64,000 bases of DNA. Origin: Mycobacterium sp. (GTDB lineage: Bacteria > Actinomycetota > Actinomycetes > Mycobacteriales > Mycobacteriaceae). The notes below the pieces were generated by a model that was not told the origin of the DNA, made no database searches, and saw only the letters and a program-made list of their open reading frames with translations. Location of the stretch: positions 1 through 64,000 of the forward strand of contig RXJD01000019.1 in the NCBI GenBank assembly GCA_003987775.1. Reading direction: 5' to 3'. The position numbers were made by a program, and so were the translations under genes. Below are positions 39,991-49,609 of the stretch, piece after piece; the first letter of the stretch is position 1; each line of letters starts with the position of its first letter.

Positions 39991-41189
39991 GCCGTCCCGC
40001 GCTGCCGCTGGTTGGCATCACCGTCGTCGAGGTGTCCAGCTTCGTCGCCGCGCCGCTGTGCGGCATGACACTGAACCAATTGGGCGCGAACGTCATTCGC
40101 ATCGACCCGATCGGCGGCGCCGCGGACGTGCAGCGCTGGCCGCTGGCCGACGACGGCACCTCGATCTACTGGACCGGGCTGAACAAAGGAAAGCGCTCGG
40201 TCACCGTCGATCTGCGCTCGGACCAGGGCCGGGAGCTGGTCCAGCGCCTGGTCGTGGAGTCCGACGGAATTGTCGTCACCAACGCCGCGGGAATGACGTG
40301 GCTGGGGTATGACGCCCTGGCGGCCCAGCGTTCCGACGTGATTCACGTGCAGCTGCTCGGCCGATGGGACGGGTCCACCGGGGTGGACTACACCGTGAAC
40401 GCTGCTGTGGGTTTCCCCCTCGTCACCGGTCCGGCCGAGCACGCCGGCCCGATCAACCATGTATTGCCAGCCTGGGACGTCAGCTGCGGTCTGTACGCCG
40501 CGCTCGCCGTGGTGTCGGCGGTACACCGCCGGAACCAATCCGGCGAGGGCGCCCGCGTCAGCATCGCGCTCGAGGATGTCGCGCTGGCCATCGCAGGCAA
40601 CCTCGGCCTGCTGACCGAACCCCAGGTGCTCGGGACCCAGCGGCCTCGGGTGGGCAACTCCATCTTCGGCCAGTACGGTCAGGACTTCGTCAGCCGGGAC
40701 GGAGCCAGGTTCATGGTTGTCCTGTTGACTCGACGCCATTTTCGTGACCTGGTGGAGGTGACCGGCACCGGTGCGGCCGTAGCCGCACTGGCCGAGGCGC
40801 TGCACGTGGACTTCGGGTCCGAGGGAGACCGCTACCGGTACCGCGACGTGCTCTCGGGCCTGTTCGCCACCTGGTTCGCCGACCACGATGCCGAGCAGAT
40901 CAGCGCGGCGCTGGCCGCCACCACGGTGCTGCACGAAAGGTACCGCACCTTCGCCGAGGTCGCCGCCGATCCGAAAGTGACTGCCAATCCGCTCTTCTCC
41001 CGAATGCACCAGCCGGGGGTCGGTGACTATCTGGTCCCGGCGATGCCGGCCGCGTTCGACGGCGTGCACCCCGCCAGTGCACCCGCGCCGGCGCTCGGCG
41101 CGGACACCACCGGCGTGCTGGCGGAGTACCTGGGTTTGACCGCCGACGACATCGCTCGGCTGGCCGACGCCAAAACCATTGCAGGCTGA
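39987..41189 (+). CDS. CaiB/BaiF-family CoA transferase
   Basis: 400 aa. Family III CoA transferases move CoA between carboxylic acids, or act as alpha-methylacyl-CoA racemases. The N-terminus (VGITVVEVSSFVAAPLCGMTLNQLGANVIRID) and GLNKGKRSVTVDLRSDQGRELV are typical. ATG overlaps the thiolase stop. In this operon it may activate the substrate by CoA transfer, avoiding an ATP-driven ligase; this is inferred from neighbourhood. Confidence 0.9.
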   Translation: MSRPALPLVGITVVEVSSFVAAPLCGMTLNQLGANVIRIDPIGGAADVQRWPLADDGTSIYWTGLNKGKRSVTVDLRSDQGRELVQRLVVESDGIVVTNAAGMTWLGYDALAAQRSDVIHVQLLGRWDGSTGVDYTVNAAVGFPLVTGPAEHAGPINHVLPAWDVSCGLYAALAVVSAVHRRNQSGEGARVSIALEDVALAIAGNLGLLTEPQVLGTQRPRVGNSIFGQYGQDFVSRDGARFMVVLLTRRHFRDLVEVTGTGAAVAALAEALHVDFGSEGDRYRYRDVLSGLFATWFADHDAEQISAALAATTVLHERYRTFAEVAADPKVTANPLFSRMHQPGVGDYLVPAMPAAFDGVHPASAPAPALGADTTGVLAEYLGLTADDIARLADAKTIAG

Positions 41190-41203
41190 AAGGAATTCGC
41201 CGC

Positions 41204-42397
41204 ATGACCAAGCTCGCCCAGACCCTCGGTCTCACCGACATCCAGACCGAAATCGTGGCAACGGTGCGCCAATTCGTGGACAAGGAAGTCATTCCCAACG
41301 CCCAGGAACTCGAGCACGGCGACACCTATCCCCAGACGATCATCGACGGCTTGCGCGACATGGGACTGTTCGGCCTGATGATCCCCGAGGAGTACGGCGG
41401 CCTGGGGGAGTCTCTGTTGACCTACGCGCTGTGCGTCGAAGAGCTGGCCCGCGGCTGGATGAGCGTATCGGGTGTGCTGAACACCCATTTCATCGTTGCC
41501 TACATGCTGCGCCAGCACGGCACCGACGAGCAGAAGCAACGATTTCTGCCGCGGATGGCCACCGGCGAAACCCGCGGCGCCTTCTCGATGTCAGAACCGG
41601 AAATGGGTTCGGACGTGGCCGCGATCCGCACCCGCGCCACCCGCAACTCCGACGGCACGTACACCATCGACGGCCAGAAGATGTGGCTGACCAACGGGGG
41701 TAGCTCGACGCTGGTCGCCGTCCTGGTGCGCACCGACGAAGGAGCGGACAAGCCGCACCGCAACCTGACGGCGTTCCTCGTCGAGAAGCCAACGGGCTTC
41801 GGCGAAGTGGTGCCCGGCCTGATCATCCCGGGCAAGATCGACAAGCTCGGATACAAGGGCATCGACACCACCGAGCTCATCTTCGACGGCTACGGCGCGA
41901 GCGCTGACGACATCCTGGGCGGGAAGCCGGGGCAGGGCTTCTTCCAGATGATGGACGGCATCGAAGTCGGCCGGGTCAATGTGTCGGCCCGCGCCTGTGG
42001 GATCGCCCTGCGCGCCTTCGAACTGGCCGTCCGCTACGCCCAGCAACGGCAGACGTTCGGCAAGCCGATCGCCGACCACCAGGCCATCGCGTTCCAACTG
42101 GCCGAGATGGCCACCAAAGTCGAAGCGGCTCATCTGATGATGGTCAATGCCGCCCGGCTGAAGGACTCCGGGGAACGTAACGACGTGGCCGCGGGAATGG
42201 CGAAATATCTGGCCAGCGAGTTCTGCTCGGAGGTCACCCAGCAGAGCTTCCGTATCCACGGGGGGTACGGCTACTCCAAGGAATACGAGATCGAACGGCT
42301 GATGCGGGATGCGCCGTTCCTGCTCATCGGAGAAGGCACCAGCGAGATCCAGAAGTCCATCATCAGCAAGCGCCTGCTCGACGAGTACCGGGTGTGA
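41204..42397 (+). CDS. acyl-CoA dehydrogenase (second)
   Basis: 397 aa. FAD-binding and active-site segments: FSMSEPEMGSDVAAIRTRA, TIDGQKMWLTNGG, and RLMRDAPFLLIGEGTSEIQKSIISKRLL with the catalytic Glu region. It is only distantly like the one at 36729-37898 and probably acts on another intermediate. ATG 41204 is 14 bases past the CaiB gene, and the GntR gene follows four bases later. Confidence 0.92.
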   Translation: MTKLAQTLGLTDIQTEIVATVRQFVDKEVIPNAQELEHGDTYPQTIIDGLRDMGLFGLMIPEEYGGLGESLLTYALCVEELARGWMSVSGVLNTHFIVAYMLRQHGTDEQKQRFLPRMATGETRGAFSMSEPEMGSDVAAIRTRATRNSDGTYTIDGQKMWLTNGGSSTLVAVLVRTDEGADKPHRNLTAFLVEKPTGFGEVVPGLIIPGKIDKLGYKGIDTTELIFDGYGASADDILGGKPGQGFFQMMDGIEVGRVNVSARACGIALRAFELAVRYAQQRQTFGKPIADHQAIAFQLAEMATKVEAAHLMMVNAARLKDSGERNDVAAGMAKYLASEFCSEVTQQSFRIHGGYGYSKEYEIERLMRDAPFLLIGEGTSEIQKSIISKRLLDEYRV

Positions 42398-42401
42398 CGC
42401 C

Positions 42402-43082
42402 ATGACGGTTCCCGACTTCGGCGCGCGTCCGCAGCTGTCCGAGGATGTCGCGAGCTTCGTCCGCAAGCGGATCTTCGAGGGCACCTACGCCGCCGGCCAG
42501 TACGTGCGGCTGGACCAGCTGGCCATGGAACTGGGCATCAGTGTCACGCCGGTGCGCGAGGCGCTGGTCGCGTTGCGGGCGGAAGGCCTTGTCGCCCAAC
42601 AACCCCGCCGCGGTTTCGTGGTGCTGCCGCTGACCCAGCGTGACCTTGCCGATGTTGCCAACGTTCAGGCCCACGTCGGCGGGGAGCTCGCGGCGCGCGC
42701 CGCGCTGAACATCACCGACGATCAGTTGCGTGAACTCGAAGATATCCAGAACCAGCTCGAAGCCGCCTACGCCGCCGACGACGACGAGCGCACGGTGCGG
42801 CTGAACCACGAGTTCCACCGCGCCATCAACATCGCCGCGGACTCGGCGAAACTGGCGCAGCTGATGTCGCAGATCACCCGTTACGCACCCGAGTCGGTGT
42901 TCCCGATGATCGAGCACTGGCCCGACCAGGCCGTAAAGGACCATCGGCGGGTGCTCGACGCGCTGGGCAGGCACGACGAGCAGCAGGCCCGTGCTGCCAT
43001 GTCAGAACACCTGGCCGCCAGCGCGATTCCGCTGATCGACCACCTCATCGAACGGGGTGTGGTGGTGCGGGGCGAACACTGA
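42402..43082 (+). CDS. GntR-family regulator (FCD/FadR type)
   Basis: 226 aa. Winged helix at residues about 15-75 (YVRLDQLAMELGISVTPVREALVALRAEGLVAQQPRRG) followed by an FCD ligand domain with HEFHRAIN and the metal-type His residues around EHLAAS. It is the last gene of the SDR-thiolase-CaiB-dehydrogenase operon, so probably a substrate- or acyl-CoA-sensing repressor of it; the palindrome at 37936-37964 is a plausible site. Confidence 0.9.
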   Translation: MTVPDFGARPQLSEDVASFVRKRIFEGTYAAGQYVRLDQLAMELGISVTPVREALVALRAEGLVAQQPRRGFVVLPLTQRDLADVANVQAHVGGELAARAALNITDDQLRELEDIQNQLEAAYAADDDERTVRLNHEFHRAINIAADSAKLAQLMSQITRYAPESVFPMIEHWPDQAVKDHRRVLDALGRHDEQQARAAMSEHLAASAIPLIDHLIERGVVVRGEH

Positions 43083-43148
43083 CAGCCTTGTCCTCGCGTG
43101 GCGGCAGGACATACGCTGCCGGTACGGGTCGCAGGACAGGGGACGTCA

Positions 43149-43508
43149 ATGCGCGTATTGCACACCACCGCGGTGCTCATGACCTGCGTGTCAGCGGTCG
43201 CGCTGGCGCCGCCGGCCGGTGCCGAACCATTGGATCCCATCCCGGGCAACGGTGTGTTCGTGGTCGGAACCGACATCGCGCCCGGCCTCTACCGCACCGC
43301 CGGCTCGGCCTCCACGTTCGGGGTGTGGATCAACAACGTGCCGACCCAGGACTCGATGTGCGCGTGGTTCACCTACAGCACACCCGATGCGAACAAGGAG
43401 CACGTGCTGCAGACGAATATCTCTGTCGGCCCGATGTTCGCGAACATCAACACCTCGGTAAAGGCCTTCGAGTCGCAGAACTGTCAGCCATGGACGCGGG
43501 TGCCCTGA
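43149..43508 (+). CDS. small secreted protein
   Basis: 119 aa. A signal peptide MRVLHTTAVLMTCVSAVALAPPAGA with likely cleavage after AGA leaves a mature domain of about 94 residues. PGNGVFVVGTDIAPGLYRTAGSAS, then cysteines in SMCAWF and QNCQPW that could form a disulfide. Mycobacteria have several such small exported proteins of unknown function. ATG 43149 is preceded by AGGGGACG. Its last 25 bases overlap the convergent ligase gene. Confidence 0.8.
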   Translation: MRVLHTTAVLMTCVSAVALAPPAGAEPLDPIPGNGVFVVGTDIAPGLYRTAGSASTFGVWINNVPTQDSMCAWFTYSTPDANKEHVLQTNISVGPMFANINTSVKAFESQNCQPWTRVP

Positions 43509-45007
43509 GTAATCAGCAGCTCACGCAGCCGGGAGACGTCAACCTTTCCGGTACCGCCGCGCGGTAGGTCGTCATCAGCGTCCAGCAGCAGCCAGACGGT
43601 CGGTATCTTGAACGCGCTCAGCACTTCTCGTGCCGCATCCCGCAACCGCCGGGTGTCGAGGCCACTGCAGAGCACCGCCGCGCCCACCTGACCGTCCACC
43701 TCGGTGACGACGGCGTTGTCGACACCCTCGATGGTGCGTAGCGCCCGTTCGACCTCGCCGGGATAGACCGTGGCGCCGCTGACCTTGAACATGTCATCGG
43801 ATCGACCGTGATAGTGCAGGAATCCGTCTGTGTCGAGCCGGCCCAGGTCACCGGTGGGGTAGTAGCCGTCGGCGGTGAACACGTCTTCCCGGCTGCGCCG
43901 GCAGATCCCGCGCAGCATGTGCGGTCCCCGGAGCTCGATCATGCCAACGGTCCCGGCTGCGACCGGCTGACCTGAGTCCACATCGACGATGCGAATCTCG
44001 ATGCCGGGAAATGGCTTTCCGCAACTACCCCACGCCGGTACGGGCAGGTCGGTGTCGGCGGGGTAGCCGCAGTACGGTCCGAATGCCTCGGTCATGCCGA
44101 ACAACGTCGCCCGCGCGCCGGCCGGCGCACGTTGCTCGACGGGCAACAGTGCCTCCAGGCTGCCTGGCCTGAGCGCGGAGAGGTCGACATCAGCCCGGTC
44201 CGGGTGCCGCGCCAGCGCTTCGGCCTGGTCGGGCCAGCCCCGAAACAATGTCACACGCTCGCGCTCCAGTAGCCGCAGCGTGGTCGCCGGCTCCGGCCGT
44301 TGCTCGGTCACCAGGGTGGCGCCGGCCAGCAGAGCGGACAGGATTCCGCTGCCGAAGCCGCCTACCCAGAAGAACGGCATGGGCAGATACAGGCGAGTGT
44401 CCGAGTTGATGCAGCGTGCTGATAAGCCTGATCGCACGGCGCCTAGGGCGTTGCCGTGCGAATGGATGACGCCTTTGGGCGCACCGGTGCTGCCCGAGGT
44501 GAAGATGATGGCGAGTGGGTCCGCCGGGGTCACCGCCTGCGCCATGGCTTCGACGATCCGGCGGGCCGGTCCGCCCGCGGGTGCCCGATCCAGCAGGTCA
44601 ATTGGCCAGACATGGTGTAGCGCGGGAAGTTCGGCACGCGAGGCGGAGTGGACGGCGTCGAGGTAGCGGTGCCCACGGAACTCGTCGACGCTCACCAGGA
44701 CCTGCACCGCGGCCGTCTTCAGCTGCCCGAGCAGTTCGGCGGGCCGCAGCAGGGTGCTCAGCGGCACCAGCACCGCGCCGATGCGGGTTACCGCGACGGC
44801 GACCTGCACCCAGCGGGTGCAGTTGGGCATGATCAATCCGACGCGGGTGCCTTTGCGCACCCCGGCCGCGATCAGTACCGCCGCCAGCTCGCCGGTGGTG
44901 ACGTCGATGTCGCGATAGCTAAGGGCACCGGCGGGATCGACGACCATGGGTTTGGTGTCGTGCGCGGCAGCCTGCAACCGCACCAGCTGATCGATGGTGT
45001 CAGCCAT
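43484..45007 (-). CDS. AMP-forming acyl-CoA synthetase (ligase 1)
   Basis: 507 aa, ANL superfamily. It adenylates a carboxylic acid and couples it to CoA. P-loop IIFTSGSTGAPKGV, FGMTEAFGPY, YYPTGDLGRLD and the C-terminal lysine motif GGTGKVDVSR are intact. It is the last gene of a six-gene overlapping operon; its start overlaps the stop of the ligase upstream by eight bases. Substrate unknown; near neighbours suggest an acid degraded by crotonase chemistry. Confidence 0.9.
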   Translation of the reverse strand: MADTIDQLVRLQAAAHDTKPMVVDPAGALSYRDIDVTTGELAAVLIAAGVRKGTRVGLIMPNCTRWVQVAVAVTRIGAVLVPLSTLLRPAELLGQLKTAAVQVLVSVDEFRGHRYLDAVHSASRAELPALHHVWPIDLLDRAPAGGPARRIVEAMAQAVTPADPLAIIFTSGSTGAPKGVIHSHGNALGAVRSGLSARCINSDTRLYLPMPFFWVGGFGSGILSALLAGATLVTEQRPEPATTLRLLERERVTLFRGWPDQAEALARHPDRADVDLSALRPGSLEALLPVEQRAPAGARATLFGMTEAFGPYCGYPADTDLPVPAWGSCGKPFPGIEIRIVDVDSGQPVAAGTVGMIELRGPHMLRGICRRSREDVFTADGYYPTGDLGRLDTDGFLHYHGRSDDMFKVSGATVYPGEVERALRTIEGVDNAVVTEVDGQVGAAVLCSGLDTRRLRDAAREVLSAFKIPTVWLLLDADDDLPRGGTGKVDVSRLRELLITQGTRVHG

Positions 45008-46559
45008 CGAACAGCTTCTTCAGTTGCTGCACATCGACTTTGCCGCTGGACAGCAGCGGTACCTCGGCGCGGGACACGGCAAGGTGGCGCCGCGGAATCT
45101 TGTAGGCGGACAGTTCCGTTCTGAGGCGCTGACGCAGCGCTGCCTCGTCGAAGTCGTGCACCCCGTCGGGTAGGACGACGACCGCGGCGACCACCTGCCC
45201 GCGCGCCGGATCCGGTAGCCCCACCACGTGCGCAGTGACGCCGACGCGGGCCATCGCCTTCTCCACCTCGGCGGCAGAGACATTGGCGCCGGCCGTCTTG
45301 ATCATCCCGCCCAATCGGCCGGCGAAGTACATGTACCCGTCATCGTCGGCGCGGACCAGATCGCCCGTGTGAAACCAGCCGTCGACGTCGAAGCACTCTT
45401 CGCGGCTGCGTTTGTAATAGCCCTGCATGACATACGGCCCCCGGATGCACAATTCGCCCACGTCGCCACGTCGCACCACAGTGCCGTCGTCCGGATCGAC
45501 GATCAGCGTCTGGAACCCCGGCGCGGGCTTTCCATACGAGCCGCGGCGGCGTTCGGGTTGATCCGATTCGTCGCCGCTGATCAACACGACGCTTCCGGCC
45601 TCGGTCATGCCCAGCATGTTGTGCCGCAGCTCCGGATCGGCCGGGCGGGCCTGCGGTGCCATGATCGGATACAGGTTCCCCCGGCGCAGCGACGACAGGT
45701 CGCGCTGCGGGTAACTCGGATGGTCAGTCAGGTGTGCCACCCCTGCGACAAAACCATTTGTCATGGTCGGTTTTTCGCGTTCTATCAGGTCCAGCACGGC
45801 ACCGGCGTCGGTCGAGGTCGAGCAGACCAACGTCGAGCCGGCCACCAGCGTCGCCAGCAGGGCGAACGCGAACCCGCCGATCCAGAAAAACGGCGAATTG
45901 CAGAACAGCGTGTCTTGCGCGGTCAGCCCACGAATGGCATTGAGGTTTCGCTGGTGTCCGATCATCGCGGCCTGGGTGTGCACCACGCCCTTGGGGGCCC
46001 TGGTCGAGCCGGACGTATAGACGACGGCCAGCACGTCAGAGCCCGCGACGTCGTCCTCCATTGCGCGCAAACGGGTTTCGTCGACGAGGCCGCCGAGCTG
46101 GCCGGCCCGCTCGACGCCGGTGACGTAGCGCAACAGGGGGAGTTCGGCGACGAACAGTTCGCCCTCGCGCGGCGCCTCGCCGAGGGCCTCGGTCAGGCGC
46201 TGCTGGTAGTCGTGGGTGCGGAACGAGCTGATGCTCAACAAGATTGACACATCCGCATCCAACAGTTGTGCCCGCAATTCGCGCCCGGTGACGAAGGTGG
46301 AGAACGGCACCACCACCGCGCCGATGCGGGCGGCCGCGAGCATCCCGACTGCGAAGTCGGCGCTGTTGGGGTAGAGCAGGCCCACATGGGTGCCCTTGCC
46401 CGCTCCCAGCGCGATCAGGGCGCGGGCCAGGCGTGCCGAGCGCTGCTCGGCGTCGGTGTAGCTGATGCGGTCGGCGTCGCAGACCAGCATCGGGTGGCCG
46501 CCGTGCGACTGAGCCTGCTGTCGCAGCAGTTCCGCGATCGTGGTGGGCTCAGCGTGCAT
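45000..46559 (-). CDS. AMP-forming acyl-CoA synthetase (ligase 2)
   Basis: 519 aa. The P-loop reads VVYTSGSTRAPKGV (Arg in place of the usual Gly), followed by NMLGMTEAGSVV, GWFHTGDLVRADDDGY and SSGKVDVQQ at the end. It is clearly related to ligase 1 (similar length, FFWIGGFA against FFWVGGFG), so the two probably arose by duplication. The start at 46559 lies inside the end of ligase 3 (11-base overlap); a longer upstream frame is an artefact of that gene. Confidence 0.9.
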   Translation of the reverse strand: MHAEPTTIAELLRQQAQSHGGHPMLVCDADRISYTDAEQRSARLARALIALGAGKGTHVGLLYPNSADFAVGMLAAARIGAVVVPFSTFVTGRELRAQLLDADVSILLSISSFRTHDYQQRLTEALGEAPREGELFVAELPLLRYVTGVERAGQLGGLVDETRLRAMEDDVAGSDVLAVVYTSGSTRAPKGVVHTQAAMIGHQRNLNAIRGLTAQDTLFCNSPFFWIGGFAFALLATLVAGSTLVCSTSTDAGAVLDLIEREKPTMTNGFVAGVAHLTDHPSYPQRDLSSLRRGNLYPIMAPQARPADPELRHNMLGMTEAGSVVLISGDESDQPERRRGSYGKPAPGFQTLIVDPDDGTVVRRGDVGELCIRGPYVMQGYYKRSREECFDVDGWFHTGDLVRADDDGYMYFAGRLGGMIKTAGANVSAAEVEKAMARVGVTAHVVGLPDPARGQVVAAVVVLPDGVHDFDEAALRQRLRTELSAYKIPRRHLAVSRAEVPLLSSGKVDVQQLKKLFDG

Positions 46560-47991
46560 GGGCTCGCTGGAAGAACTCACGGACCGCACCGAGGTCCGTC
46601 TTGCCGGACGGTGTGCGGGGGATGGCGTCGACGACGGCGATGTCGGCCGGAATTTCGTATCGGGCCAGGCGCTTCCGCAGGAAGTCCACCAATTCGCCGG
46701 TGGTGGCGGGTGCCCGCAATTCGACCATCGCCACCGGCGTTTCACCGAGCCGGTCATCGGCGCGGGCGACGACGGCCGCCCCGGCCACCGCCGGGTGGCT
46801 TTCCAGCGCGTTGCGCACGTCATCGGGCATCACCTTGAACCCGCCGCGGATGATGGCTTGGTCGGCCCGGCCCATGATCCAGAGAAATCCGTCCGCATCG
46901 ATACGCGCCACGTCCGTGGTCTGCAACCACCGCGCCGAACCGTGTTGCGCGGGTTTGACTTCCAGGCGGCCCACCTGATCTGGTCCCAGCACAGTGCCGG
47001 TCTCGTCCACCACCCGCAATTGGGTTCCGGGGTTGGCCCGGCCCACGCTGCCGCGCTTGGCCGCCCAGTGCCGCTCATGGTCGGCCAGCGTCCAGCCCGC
47101 GACGCCGCCACCGAATTCCGTTGCCGCATAGGACGTGAGAACGGGGATGCCGTACCTGGTGGTGAAGGCATCGGCGTCCTCGGGCGACAGTGGGGCCGTG
47201 CCGCAGGTCACGGTGCGGATACCGGCCAGGTCCTCGCGGGTCAGGTCCGAGTGCAGCACCGTGCGCAGGGCAGCAGGCACCAGCGACACAGTCCCGGGCC
47301 GGTGCCTACGGACCGCCGCGGCCCAGTCGTTCAGCTCGAAGCGCTCCAGCAGGACGAACGGGCGTGCGTCGGCAACACACTGCAGCACCCGGAACACACC
47401 ACCGATGTGAACCAGCGGTGAGTTGACGATTGCGACGCCGCGGCGTACCCCGGCAGGCGGGGGCGCGGTGCGGTAGTCCGGGCCCATCACGGTGTGTGCG
47501 AGCGTGTCGTAGCTCAGGTCGATGCGTTTGGGTGGGCCGGTGGTGCCGCTGGTCAGCATCCGCACCGCGACGCCCGAGCACACATCCACCGGTTCCGCTG
47601 CTTCGCCGGTCCCGTCGTACAGGCCGGCCAGGGAAACGGTTGCCGTGCCGGAATTCTCGGGGACCAGGGCGGCCAGATCCTCGGGCTCGCCCAGTACCAC
47701 GGGCAGCCCCAGCGCGGCGATGTCTGCGCGGGTGCGCTCGTCTCCGCGGGACGGGTTGATCGTCACCACGGTGGCGCCGCGCATCAGGACACCCAGGAGG
47801 GCTGCCACCTGTTCGGGCCGGTTGCGCAACAGTATCCCGGCGTCGCCGCCCTTCACCGATGCACCAACCCGCCGGGCCGCGCTGCCGATCTGCGCCCAGG
47901 AGATCCACCGACGGTCGTACTCGATGGCTCCCGCGTCGGGTCGCAGGTCCAGCACCTCGGCGATTCGCCTGCTGAGCGGATGCACGGCCAC
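46549..47991 (-). CDS. AMP-forming acyl-CoA synthetase (ligase 3)
   Basis: 480 aa, shorter than the other two and less like them. P-loop RMLTSGTTGPPKRI, YAATEFGGGV, WLQTTDVARIDADGFLW and terminal TPSGKTDLGAV are present, so it should be active. GTG start overlaps the TAG stop of the upstream crotonase by one base. Three ligases in one operon suggests several acid intermediates, or a broad mixture, are activated. Confidence 0.88.
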   Translation of the reverse strand: MAVHPLSRRIAEVLDLRPDAGAIEYDRRWISWAQIGSAARRVGASVKGGDAGILLRNRPEQVAALLGVLMRGATVVTINPSRGDERTRADIAALGLPVVLGEPEDLAALVPENSGTATVSLAGLYDGTGEAAEPVDVCSGVAVRMLTSGTTGPPKRIDLSYDTLAHTVMGPDYRTAPPPAGVRRGVAIVNSPLVHIGGVFRVLQCVADARPFVLLERFELNDWAAAVRRHRPGTVSLVPAALRTVLHSDLTREDLAGIRTVTCGTAPLSPEDADAFTTRYGIPVLTSYAATEFGGGVAGWTLADHERHWAAKRGSVGRANPGTQLRVVDETGTVLGPDQVGRLEVKPAQHGSARWLQTTDVARIDADGFLWIMGRADQAIIRGGFKVMPDDVRNALESHPAVAGAAVVARADDRLGETPVAMVELRAPATTGELVDFLRKRLARYEIPADIAVVDAIPRTPSGKTDLGAVREFFQRAHAR

Positions 47992-48770
47992 TAGCGGATC
48001 TGTGGCTTTCGCTGCTCACTGTCCCGGGCCGCGACTTCGGCCATGCCGATCGGGTTGCCCAGCCGGGTGTAGATCAGGCCCTGCTCCATCGCGGCGCGAT
48101 ACGGCTTGTCGAGTGACTCCCAGATCGCTTTCACGGTGCCCTGGGTGGCCGACGGCGGCTTGGCGGCGATGGCCGCCGCGATCTCGTGCGCCCGCGGCCA
48201 CAACCGTTCGGAGTCAACCACTTCCGATACCAGCCCGATACGCAGGGCGGTGTCGGCGCTGACGCGTTCGTCGTTGCCGAGCAACGCCATCCGCAGCGTC
48301 TCCCCGAGCCCGATCCGGCGCATCAGTCCGATCGGCTCGAGCGCGCACACCAGGCCCGCCGAGACGTGGGAGTCGAAAAACGTTGCGTCCGAGGAACAGA
48401 TGACAACGTCGGACTCGTTCACGAAGTAGAAGGCGCCGGCGGTGCACATCCCCTGGACGGCGCACACCACGGGTTTCCACATCTTCTGCCACTTGGGGCT
48501 CAGGTACTCACCGGGATCTTCGTGATTCCAGATGTTGTCGGGCTGACCGTAGGGTGTCTTGACATCCAGCCCGGCGCTGAAGGCCCGGGTGCCCGCCGCG
48601 CGCAACACCACCGCGTGCACCGAATCGTCGAGTTTGACGATGCGCCAGGCTTCGGCCATCTCCATGCACATGGTGCGGTTGAACGCGTTCAGGTGCGCGG
48701 GCCGATTGAGCGTGATGGTCGCGACATGGCCGGCCGCATCGACCTCGAGCAGGATCGTCTCGAAACTCAT
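47991..48770 (-). CDS. crotonase/enoyl-CoA hydratase-like protein (A)
   Basis: 259 aa. The crotonase fold is plain (VATITLNRPAHLNAFNRTMCMEM; oxyanion stretch FSAGLDVK; GMCTAGAFYF), but at the place of the first catalytic Glu of classical hydratase (GGxxELA) stands TAGAFYFV, and the second Glu region reads DSHVSAGLVCALEP. It may therefore be a hydrolase, decarboxylase or other crotonase variant. Its ATG shares one base with the stop of the gene before it (TGATG). Confidence 0.85.
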   Translation of the reverse strand: MSFETILLEVDAAGHVATITLNRPAHLNAFNRTMCMEMAEAWRIVKLDDSVHAVVLRAAGTRAFSAGLDVKTPYGQPDNIWNHEDPGEYLSPKWQKMWKPVVCAVQGMCTAGAFYFVNESDVVICSSDATFFDSHVSAGLVCALEPIGLMRRIGLGETLRMALLGNDERVSADTALRIGLVSEVVDSERLWPRAHEIAAAIAAKPPSATQGTVKAIWESLDKPYRAAMEQGLIYTRLGNPIGMAEVAARDSEQRKPQIR

Positions 48771-49576
48771 CAGCGGCACTGCCAATCCGGTGTGCGCTTC
48801 TCGACAAAGGCCCGGGGGCCCTCCTGCGCGTCGGCGGTGCGCAGTACCCGCTCGCGGAACGTCTCGGCCAGTATCTCGGCCTCGTGCAGCGGCACGTTGA
48901 GGCCCTTGAGGATGGCGAGGCGGGTTCCGCGGACGGCCAGCGGAGCGTTGGAGTTGACGATGTCGGCGATTTCGCGCGCGCGGTCCAGCAGACGGTCGTG
49001 CTCGACGATCTCGCTGACCAGCCCGAGCTGATAGGCCCGTTGCGCGTCCATCCGTTCGTGCTTGCCCATCAACGCCATTCGCAGCGCGATCGAGCGGGGC
49101 AGCACCCGGGACACCCGCACCATCTCGCGTCCGGCCACCAGTCCGATGCTGACGTGCGGATCGAAGAAGGTCGCCCGCTCGGAGGCGATGACGATGTCCG
49201 AGGTGGTCACCCAGTCCATGCCCGCACCACAGCACAAACCGTTGACCGCGGTCACTACGGGCTTGGCCGTACTGCGAAACGGCGGTGTCCCTTCCTGCGG
49301 CGCCTCCCACTGGTCGTAGGTGGACAGGTAGGGGCGTTCGTAGATCACCTTGCCGTCTTCGGGAATGGCTGTGACATCGGCTCCGGTGCAGAACGCGCGA
49401 CCGGTACCGGTCACGACGGTCAGCCAGACCCGATCATCGTTCTCGGCCTCGTCGTAGGCCGCCCGCAGCTCGGTGATCATGTGCGGGCTCAGGGCGTTCA
49501 GCGCCTCCGGACGGTTCAGCGTGATGGTGGCCGTGTGTCCGTCGACTTCGTAGGTGATGTTGTCGAACGCAGGCAT
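48770..49576 (-). CDS. crotonase/enoyl-CoA hydratase-like protein (B)
   Basis: 268 aa. ATITLNRPEALNALSPHM, FCTGADVT and GLCCGAGMDWVTTSDIVIA show the fold; the first catalytic Glu position reads Asp (GAGMDW) and the second reads DPHVSIGLVAGRE, as in crotonase A, so A and B are likely related copies. A start 33 bases upstream is possible, but ATG 49576 is preceded by AAGGGAAGCGGCC. Part of the six-gene operon. Confidence 0.85.
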   Translation of the reverse strand: MPAFDNITYEVDGHTATITLNRPEALNALSPHMITELRAAYDEAENDDRVWLTVVTGTGRAFCTGADVTAIPEDGKVIYERPYLSTYDQWEAPQEGTPPFRSTAKPVVTAVNGLCCGAGMDWVTTSDIVIASERATFFDPHVSIGLVAGREMVRVSRVLPRSIALRMALMGKHERMDAQRAYQLGLVSEIVEHDRLLDRAREIADIVNSNAPLAVRGTRLAILKGLNVPLHEAEILAETFRERVLRTADAQEGPRAFVEKRTPDWQCR

Positions 49577-49609
49577 GGCCGCTTCCCTTCTCAGCATTTC
49601 GGGCGCCAC

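Noticed and set aside
47991..49310. 439-codon frame as one fused crotonase
   Set aside because: The N-terminal part is an out-of-frame reading of crotonase B; the ATG at 48770 starts the true protein.
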